This document shows positions 52,614 through 58,013 of a DNA stretch of 58,013 nt, piece by piece. Origin of the DNA: Limnohabitans sp. Rim8 (GTDB taxonomy: Bacteria; Pseudomonadota; Gammaproteobacteria; Burkholderiales; Burkholderiaceae_C). Position 1 is the first letter of the stretch; every line of letters begins with the position of its first letter. The DNA is taken from contig NZ_CAMBNZ010000007.1 in NCBI RefSeq assembly GCF_945869175.1, positions 1 to 58,013 of the forward strand, in the 5' to 3' direction. The translations under genes were made by a program, and so were the position numbers. The notes under the pieces are model-generated. The model was not told the DNA's origin and did no database searches. It saw only the letters and a list, made by a program, of their open reading frames with translations.

Positions 52614-53477
52614 ATGACCGCATTGCCCATTGCGGCGCCTGCCAAGCGGCGGGCGCCAGCCAAAGTGTTGCCCGGGTTCAATTTGACCCTGGGCTTCACG
52701 ATTTTTTACCTCAGCCTGATCGTGCTGATCCCCCTGTCGGCGCTCGTCTTCAAAACCTTCACTTTGACTTGGGACCAGTTTGTCGCGGCCGTCACGGGCC
52801 CACGGGTCATGGCGTCTTACCGATTGACCTTTGGCGCGTCGCTGATCGCCGCCTTGGTGAATGTGTTTTTTGGCCTCTTGGTCGCGTGGGTGTTGGTGCG
52901 CTATGACTTTTTCGGCAAAAAAATCGTCGATGCCTTGGTCGATTTGCCTTTTGCCTTGCCCACGGCCGTGGCGGGCATATCGCTGACCGCGCTCTTGGCT
53001 GGCAATGGCTGGGTGGGCCAATATTTGGAGCCGCTGGGCATCGTGCTGGCTTTTAACCCCAATGGCGTGGTGATCGCGCTCATTTTCATCGGCCTGCCCT
53101 TTGTGGTGCGCACGGTGCAGCCGGTACTCGAAGACACTGAAAAAGAACTCGAAGAGGCCGCCACCTGCTTGGGTGCCACGCGCTGGCAGACCTTTTCCAG
53201 GGTGATCTTCCCGTCGATCGCACCCGCATTGCTCACGGGTTTTGCCATGGCTTTTGCGCGGGCCATTGGGGAATATGGCTCGGTCATTTTCATCGCCGGC
53301 AACATGCCCATGGTGTCGGAGATCACCCCGCTCATCATCATCGGCAAGCTGGAGCAATACGACTATGTCGGGGCCACCGCGGTGGCCTTGGTCATGTTGG
53401 TCGCTTCTTTTGTGTTGTTGTTGGTCATCAACGCCTTGCAAACTTGGCAACGCCGCCGCTCAGGAGCCCCCGCATGA
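52614..53477 (+). CDS. cysT: Sulfate ABC transporter permease CysT
   Basis: The 287-residue inner-membrane protein has about six helices and the binding-protein-dependent permease loop [23 protein letters not shown] (EAA motif), which contacts the ATPase. It forms the channel with CysW. The stop overlaps the cysW start by ATGA at 53474-53477. It has little Shine-Dalgarno sequence, which suggests coupling to the upstream gene. Confidence 0.97.
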   Translation: MTALPIAAPAKRRAPAKVLPGFNLTLGFTIFYLSLIVLIPLSALVFKTFTLTWDQFVAAVTGPRVMASYRLTFGASLIAALVNVFFGLLVAWVLVRYDFFGKKIVDALVDLPFALPTAVAGISLTALLAGNGWVGQYLEPLGIVLAFNPNGVVIALIFIGLPFVVRTVQPVLEDTEKELEEAATCLGATRWQTFSRVIFPSIAPALLTGFAMAFARAIGEYGSVIFIAGNMPMVSEITPLIIIGKLEQYDYVGATAVALVMLVASFVLLLVINALQTWQRRRSGAPA

Positions 53478-54382
53478 GCACCGTCATGACGTCCAAAAAA
53501 GTCCAGGCGGGCACCACCGAGGCACGCTGGATCCGTTTCAGCCTGATCGGCCTGGCTTTGACCTTCATGTTCTTGTTCCTGGTCTTGCCTCTGGCCGCGG
53601 TGTTCACCGAGGCTTTGCGCAAAGGGCTGGATGCTTACCTTGAAGCCCTCAAGGAGCCTGACGCCTGGTCGGCCATTCGCCTGACCTTGATCACTGCCGC
53701 CGTTGCTGTGCCCTTGAATTTGGTGTTCGGTGTGGCGGCCGCTTGGGCGATTGCCAAATACGAGTTCAAAGGCAAATCGGTGCTGACCACCTTGGTGGAC
53801 TTGCCGTTTTCAGTCTCGCCTGTGGTGGCGGGCCTGATTTATGTGCTGATGTTCGGTGCCCAAGGGTGGTTTGGGCCTTGGTTGCAGGCCCACGACATCA
53901 AGATCATTTTTGCCATCCCCGGCATCATTTTGGCCACGGTCTTTGTGACCTTTCCGTTCATTGCCCGCGAGCTGATTCCGCTCATGCAAGCGCAAGGCAA
54001 CGACGAAGAACAAGCCGCCATCGTGCTGGGTGCCACAGGCTGGCAGACCTTTTGGTATGTGACGCTGCCCAACATCAAGTGGGGCCTGATTTACGGCGTC
54101 ATTTTGTGCAACGCACGGGCCATGGGTGAGTTCGGTGCGGTCTCGGTGGTGTCGGGGCACATCCGCGGCCAGACCAACACCATGCCACTGCATGTGGAGA
54201 TTTTGTACAACGAGTACCAGTCGGTGGCGGCCTTTGCTGTGGCGTCTTTGCTGGCCTTGCTGGCGCTGGTCACCTTGGCCATCAAGTCCATCATCGAATG
54301 GCGCCACGAACAAGACATGAAAGCCTCGGCCGACACGCCACCTGAGCGTCCTTTGGCATCGACCCCTGACGCCCTCGTCTGA
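53474..54382 (+). CDS. cysW: Sulfate ABC transporter permease CysW
   Basis: The 302-residue protein has six membrane helices and the EAA loop [28 protein letters not shown]. It pairs with CysT. The C-terminal tail beyond residue 280 ([20 protein letters not shown]) is hydrophilic and cytoplasmic. It starts at the ATGA overlap. Confidence 0.97.
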   Translation: MSTVMTSKKVQAGTTEARWIRFSLIGLALTFMFLFLVLPLAAVFTEALRKGLDAYLEALKEPDAWSAIRLTLITAAVAVPLNLVFGVAAAWAIAKYEFKGKSVLTTLVDLPFSVSPVVAGLIYVLMFGAQGWFGPWLQAHDIKIIFAIPGIILATVFVTFPFIARELIPLMQAQGNDEEQAAIVLGATGWQTFWYVTLPNIKWGLIYGVILCNARAMGEFGAVSVVSGHIRGQTNTMPLHVEILYNEYQSVAAFAVASLLALLALVTLAIKSIIEWRHEQDMKASADTPPERPLASTPDALV

Positions 54383-54405
54383 ATTCGCCGGAAAGCATTT
54401 GAACC

Positions 54406-55500
54406 ATGAGCATCGAAATCCGCAATGTCCATAAACAATTCGGCGACTTCACCGCCTTGAACAACGTCAGCCTCGACATAGAGTCGGGCGAATTGGTTGC
54501 GCTGCTGGGCCCATCGGGCTGCGGCAAGACCACGCTGCTGCGCATCATTGCAGGGCTGGAAACGGCCGATCAGGGCACCATCGCCTTCAGCGGCGCAGAC
54601 ACCACGCATGTGCATGTGCGCGAGCGCCAAGTGGGTTTTGTGTTCCAGCACTATGCGCTGTTTCGTCACATGACGGTGTTCGAAAACGTGGCCTTTGGCC
54701 TGCGCGTCAAGCCCCGCAAAGAACGCCCCAGCGATTCCGAAATCAAACGCAAGGTGCACGATTTGCTCGGTCTGGTGCAATTGGATTGGCTGGCCGACCG
54801 CTACCCCTCGCAGTTGTCGGGCGGTCAGCGCCAGCGCATCGCCTTGGCCCGCGCCTTGGCGGTCGAGCCCAAAGTGTTGCTGCTGGACGAGCCCTTTGGG
54901 GCCTTGGATGCCAAGGTCCGCAAAGAGCTGCGACGCTGGTTGCGTCGCCTGCACGACGAGTTGCATGTGACCAGTATTTTTGTCACGCACGACCAGGAAG
55001 AAGCCCTCGAAGTGGCCGACCGCGTGGTGCTGATGAACAAGGGCAACATCGAGCAAATTGGCTCGCCCCAAGACGTGTGGGACCACCCGGCCAGCCCTTT
55101 TGTCTATGGTTTTTTGGGCGATGTGAACTTGTTCCATGGCCGCGCCCACGAAGGCGAAATGCTCATCGGTGCCGACCAGCACGCCATCCGCCTGGACACG
55201 CCGGAGCACGGTCAGGTGCAAGACGCCAAGGCCTTTGCCTATGTGCGTCCACACGACCTGGATGTGACGCGCTACACACCGGGCGCGTTGCACACCGGCA
55301 TTGTGGCCAAACTCACCCGCGCCATCGTGGTGGGGCCTGTGGCCCGGCTGGAGTTGGAGCCGGTCGAAGCGGGCATGTTCGGCAAAGACGCCATCATCGA
55401 AGCGCAGTTGTCGGCATCGCAATACCGCCAGCAAGACTTCAAAGAGGGTGAGACCCTGGTGCTGACGCCGCGCAAGGCGCGGGTGTTTGTAGAGGGTTGA
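54406..55500 (+). CDS. cysA: Sulfate/thiosulfate ABC transporter ATP-binding protein CysA
   Basis: The 364-residue ATPase has Walker A GPSGCGKT (35-42), signature LSGGQ (137-141), Walker B VLLLDEP and a switch His in FVTHDQEE. The C-terminal TOBE-like regulatory domain (about residues 240-364) is typical of CysA. It is the last gene of the operon; cysB or a sulfite reductase gene is not next to it. Confidence 0.97.
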   Translation: MSIEIRNVHKQFGDFTALNNVSLDIESGELVALLGPSGCGKTTLLRIIAGLETADQGTIAFSGADTTHVHVRERQVGFVFQHYALFRHMTVFENVAFGLRVKPRKERPSDSEIKRKVHDLLGLVQLDWLADRYPSQLSGGQRQRIALARALAVEPKVLLLDEPFGALDAKVRKELRRWLRRLHDELHVTSIFVTHDQEEALEVADRVVLMNKGNIEQIGSPQDVWDHPASPFVYGFLGDVNLFHGRAHEGEMLIGADQHAIRLDTPEHGQVQDAKAFAYVRPHDLDVTRYTPGALHTGIVAKLTRAIVVGPVARLELEPVEAGMFGKDAIIEAQLSASQYRQQDFKEGETLVLTPRKARVFVEG

Positions 55501-55558
55501 CCGACCGGCGTCTCTGGGTCACCCAGAAGTGAGGGCTCAAGGCGATGGCTTGGCCAGG

Positions 55559-56317
55559 TCAGGGGTTCTCTTTGGTCGGGACCTGTGTGAAGGCGGGCGG
55601 CAACCCGATCCATGGGGCATAAAAACCGTCCTGGTCTGTTGGCGCTGGCGGGGCCAGTTGCCCATGTAAAACTTCCCAACCCGCTTGCGCGCTGTCGATC
55701 AGGGGCAGGGCGCAGTGGGCTTGCAGCAAGCGGGCATAACCGGCCAAGCCTGCACCGCCCAAGATAATGCTGGACACACCGCTTTGGGCGGCGTTTTGGC
55801 AAGCTTGGCTGAGGCAACGAATGGCCATGTCGGGGTCGGCCTGCAGCGCGGCCCCGGTGGGGGCCACGGTTTCGATGTGGCGCAGTTGCGCCCCATAACC
55901 CAGGCTGTTGGCCAAGCGTTGCAGCATGGGCTTCCAGCGTTCCCCCCCCGTCACAATGGCAAAGGGTCCCCGCGCACCGGCCTGAATGAACGAAGCCTCG
56001 GCCAATCCGGTCACAGGGCAGCCGCTGACTTCACGCAGCGCAAACAAACCCGGATCGCCAAAACAACCAATCAGCACGCCGTGCAGCGGGCGCGTGGGCG
56101 TTCCCCGGTGGGTGGTCCATACGTCCAGACAAGCGTGTGCGGCCACCGCGTGGCTGGCTTCGCAGGCGATATAGGGTGCCCCAAATCGGGCGGTTTGCAC
56201 ATCAAGCGCCAGTCCCGGCGGTAACAGGGGTTGCAAAACATCCCGCAACCTTTGCGTGGTCAAAGCGTTCGTGTTGGGGTTGATCAACAAAAATCGGCGC
56301 AATCGCGTGGCGTCCAT
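55559..56317 (-). CDS. Asp/Glu/hydantoin racemase family protein lacking the second catalytic Cys
   Basis: The 252-residue protein resembles hydantoin racemase (HyuE/HyuA class): LLINPNTNALTTQRL at the start and IGCFGDPGL with the first catalytic cysteine C85. At the place of the second cysteine, LGCAGM in relatives, the sequence reads LGGAGLAG with G188. The codon is clearly GGT. Two-base racemisation would fail, so it may act as an isomerase or decarboxylase-like enzyme, or be inactive. It is divergent from a peptide-binding-protein gene. Confidence 0.85.
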   Translation of the reverse strand: MDATRLRRFLLINPNTNALTTQRLRDVLQPLLPPGLALDVQTARFGAPYIACEASHAVAAHACLDVWTTHRGTPTRPLHGVLIGCFGDPGLFALREVSGCPVTGLAEASFIQAGARGPFAIVTGGERWKPMLQRLANSLGYGAQLRHIETVAPTGAALQADPDMAIRCLSQACQNAAQSGVSSIILGGAGLAGYARLLQAHCALPLIDSAQAGWEVLHGQLAPPAPTDQDGFYAPWIGLPPAFTQVPTKENP

Positions 56318-56440
56318 GGGGCAGGTTCCTTTTCAGTGGCTAAGCCTTCATTCAGACTGCTTTCATGTCGTTTGTTGATGGTGTGGATTGCATACCAAAA
56401 CATCGCCAAATTGGGGCGTGACACAAAAATAGCTGACCAT

Positions 56441-56462
56441 AATGGTGCCAGAGAACACCATT
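56441..56462. promoter_or_regulatory. Palindrome upstream of the sigma-54 promoter
   Basis: AATGGTG (56441-56447) and CACCATT (56456-56462) are perfect arms around 8 bases. Its centre is about 120 bases before the expected transcription start, a usual distance for the activator of a sigma-54 promoter. Confidence 0.55.
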
Positions 56463-56543
56463 TTTGTGCCTGATTTGTTTCGATCAATGGGCTATTTCGA
56501 AGCGATCAAGGCTTGCTTGGCAGCGGATGTCATGTGTCGCGTC

Positions 56544-56559
56544 TGGCACGGCGATTGCA
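56544..56559 (+). promoter_or_regulatory. Sigma-54 (RpoN) promoter of the family 5 binding-protein gene
   Basis: TGGCACG (56544-56550), four bases GCGA, then TTGCA (56555-56559) match the -24/-12 consensus, with GG and GC separated by 10 bases. The transcript would start near 56570 and leave a leader of about 97 bases before ATG 56667. Confidence 0.85.
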
Positions 56560-56666
56560 TACAAAAACCTTGCCAGAGTTTTACAAGGTATGTTAATTTA
56601 CAGATTCAACATGTCAGTACCCAAGGTTTTTTGCTTGTTTTTCAACCCATTTTGACTGGAGTTTTG

Positions 56667-58013
56667 ATGAAGCGCTCTACTCTTTCCTCTCGTTTGTTGC
56701 CCGCATCTTGGGCGTTCACCGTGGCCGTTGGAGTGGGGCTCAGCGCCATCTCCATGGCGGTTCAGGCGCAAGAAAAAGTCTTGCGCATTGCCATGACGGC
56801 GGCCGACATTCCTCGCACCTTGGGGCAGCCCGACCAAGGCTTTGAGGGCAACCGGTTCACCGGCATCCCGATGTACGACGCCCTCACCCACTGGGATTTG
56901 TCCAAATCGGATGGCCCCAGTGTGTTGATCCCTGGCTTGGCCACTTCTTGGGCGGTTGGTGCGAGTGACAAAACAAAATGGACTTTCAAGTTGCGCTCCG
57001 GTGTCAAGTTCCATGATGGCTCGGCGCTGAACGCCGATGCGATTGTCTGGAACGTGCGCAAGGTGCTGGACAAAGATGCGGTGCATTTTGATGCCAGCCA
57101 GGTGGGCGTCACCGCTTCGCGCATGCCTACCCTGCGCAGTGCCCGAAAAATCGATGACCTGACGGTGGAGCTGACCACCAGCGAGCCCGATGCGTTTTTG
57201 CCCATCAATTTGACCAATCTGTTCATCGCCTCGCCGGCCCATTGGCAAAAGAAATTTGATGCCGCTGCAGGTGCTACACCGGCAGACAAGTCCAAGGCGG
57301 CGTGGACGGCGTTTGCGGCAGACGCCTCTGGATCTGGCCCTTTCAAGATGGCCCGATTCGTGCCGCGTGAACGCCTCGAAATGGTGGCGAACAAAACCTA
57401 TTGGGACGCCAAGCGCATGCCCAAGGTCGACCGCGTGGTGCTTGTGCCCATGCCCGAGGCCAATGCCCGCACCGCTGCCTTGCTCGGTGGTCAGGTCGAC
57501 TGGATTGAAGCGCCTGCCCCCGATGCCATGTCGCAAATTCGCCAGCGTGGCTTCAAGATTGAAAGCAACGCCCAGCCGCATGTGTGGCCTTGGCAGCTGT
57601 CATTTGCCGAAGGCTCGCCTTGGCTGGACAGGCGCGTGCGCCACGCGGCCAACTTGTGCGTGGACCGTGAAGGTTTGAAAACCCTGTTGGGTGGCATGAT
57701 GGCGGCCCCCAAAGGCACCGTGCCTCCGGGCCATCCCTGGTGGGGCAATCCCAAATTCGACATCACGTACGACGTGAATGCCGCGAAAGCCTTGATGAGT
57801 CAAGCGGGGCACAGCGCAGCCAAACCCCTCAAAGTCAAGGTGCAGATTTCGGCATCGGGCTCGGGCCAGATGCAGCCCTTGCCGATGAACGAGTTTGTGC
57901 AACAGTCGCTCAAGCAGTGCTTCTTTGACGTCCAGTTTGACGTGATCGAGTGGAACACCTTGTTCACCAACTGGCGTAAGGGTGCAAAGGACCCATCGGC
58001 CAACGGCGCCAAT
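56667..58013 (+). CDS. Family 5 (dipeptide/oligopeptide-type) ABC transporter substrate-binding protein, 5' part
   Basis: The frame is open to the window end (449 codons, no stop). It has a signal peptide (MAVQAQE, cleavage near residue 35) and the family 5 pattern: PMYDALTHWDLS, WTFKLRSGVKFHDGSALNADAIVWNVRKVLD near residues 110-140, and SGPFKMARFVPRERLEMVANKTYWD near 230-255. It binds a peptide, opine or other larger solute in the periplasm. The permease and ATPase genes probably follow outside the window. Expression from a sigma-54 promoter suggests nitrogen control, and the divergent racemase-like gene hints at hydantoin or amino-acid-derivative use. Confidence 0.9.
   Translation, partial: MKRSTLSSRLLPASWAFTVAVGVGLSAISMAVQAQEKVLRIAMTAADIPRTLGQPDQGFEGNRFTGIPMYDALTHWDLSKSDGPSVLIPGLATSWAVGASDKTKWTFKLRSGVKFHDGSALNADAIVWNVRKVLDKDAVHFDASQVGVTASRMPTLRSARKIDDLTVELTTSEPDAFLPINLTNLFIASPAHWQKKFDAAAGATPADKSKAAWTAFAADASGSGPFKMARFVPRERLEMVANKTYWDAKRMPKVDRVVLVPMPEANARTAALLGGQVDWIEAPAPDAMSQIRQRGFKIESNAQPHVWPWQLSFAEGSPWLDRRVRHAANLCVDREGLKTLLGGMMAAPKGTVPPGHPWWGNPKFDITYDVNAAKALMSQAGHSAAKPLKVKVQISASGSGQMQPLPMNEFVQQSLKQCFFDVQFDVIEWNTLFTNWRKGAKDPSANGAN

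Larger units (their letters stand above)
56318..56666. other. 349-base divergent regulatory region
   Basis: There is no gene here. It holds a 7-base inverted repeat AATGGTG/CACCATT at 56441-56462, a sigma-54 promoter at 56544-56559 and a direct repeat GATTGCATAC at 56386-56395 and 56553-56562. The second copy includes the -12 box. The ribosome site TGGAG lies 5 bases before ATG 56667. Confidence 0.75.

Overview
The window reads as chromosomal DNA of a betaproteobacterium of the order Burkholderiales, probably a Comamonadaceae member close to Limnohabitans or Rhodoferax. This is inferred from gene content (DUF3567 protein, Bug-type solute receptors, mreBCD-mrdA divergent from gatCAB, aromatic-acid catabolism) and not from any database search. 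Genes are tightly packed on both strands. I see no rRNA, tRNA, CRISPR array, insertion sequence or prophage.

Positions 1-4778 hold the tail of a homoprotocatechuate (hpa) meta-cleavage cluster (isomerase end, hpaH, hpaI), then a class II aldolase-like protein, a ketopantoate-reductase-like enzyme and a DMT permease. Positions 4788-7395 are the conserved rsmI / yraN-diaA-dolP neighbourhood. From 7465 to 12123 lie separate metabolic genes: a beta-hydroxyacid dehydrogenase, a YggS protein, a rhizobial-type asparaginase and a biotinyl-carboxyltransferase fusion.

Positions 12133-25420 are an accessory catabolic region, almost all on the minus strand. One block runs marR, FAD monooxygenase, DUF2783, VOC protein, fumarylacetoacetase, with a near-perfect MarR-type operator over its promoter. 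Upstream lies a second block: FAH hydrolase, two Bug receptors, a two-subunit molybdenum hydroxylase and a signal-less solute-binding protein. Both look built to take up and degrade an unidentified aromatic or organic acid. glcD, a LysR regulator, purU, an omega-amino-acid aminotransferase, an AbrB-type permease, DUF3567 and DUF3108 proteins and an iclR/FAH divergent pair follow, then a mazEF toxin-antitoxin pair.

Positions 34242-42172 are core genome: gatCAB (minus strand) divergent from mreB-mreC-mreD-mrdA. Positions 42232-44265 hold small stress or accessory genes (VOC, release-factor-like, DksA-like, GST).

Positions 44368-49838 are the most interesting part: a copper island with two DUF2946 genes, each carrying a CXXC motif and a C-terminal RAPP or RGPP motif. 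That matches the copper-sensing, translation-arresting upstream ORF CruR of Bordetella pertussis. The first heads a PCu(A)C copper chaperone gene. The second heads a TonB-dependent receptor, a beta-propeller protein with a CECC motif and a thioredoxin-like protein.

Positions 49970-55500 encode a sulfate ABC transporter with two different binding proteins, each behind its own promoter of nearly identical design, and a small acidic protein between them. The window closes with a hydantoin-racemase-like protein lacking the second catalytic cysteine. It is divergent from a family 5 peptide/solute-binding protein that has a textbook sigma-54 promoter and an upstream palindrome.
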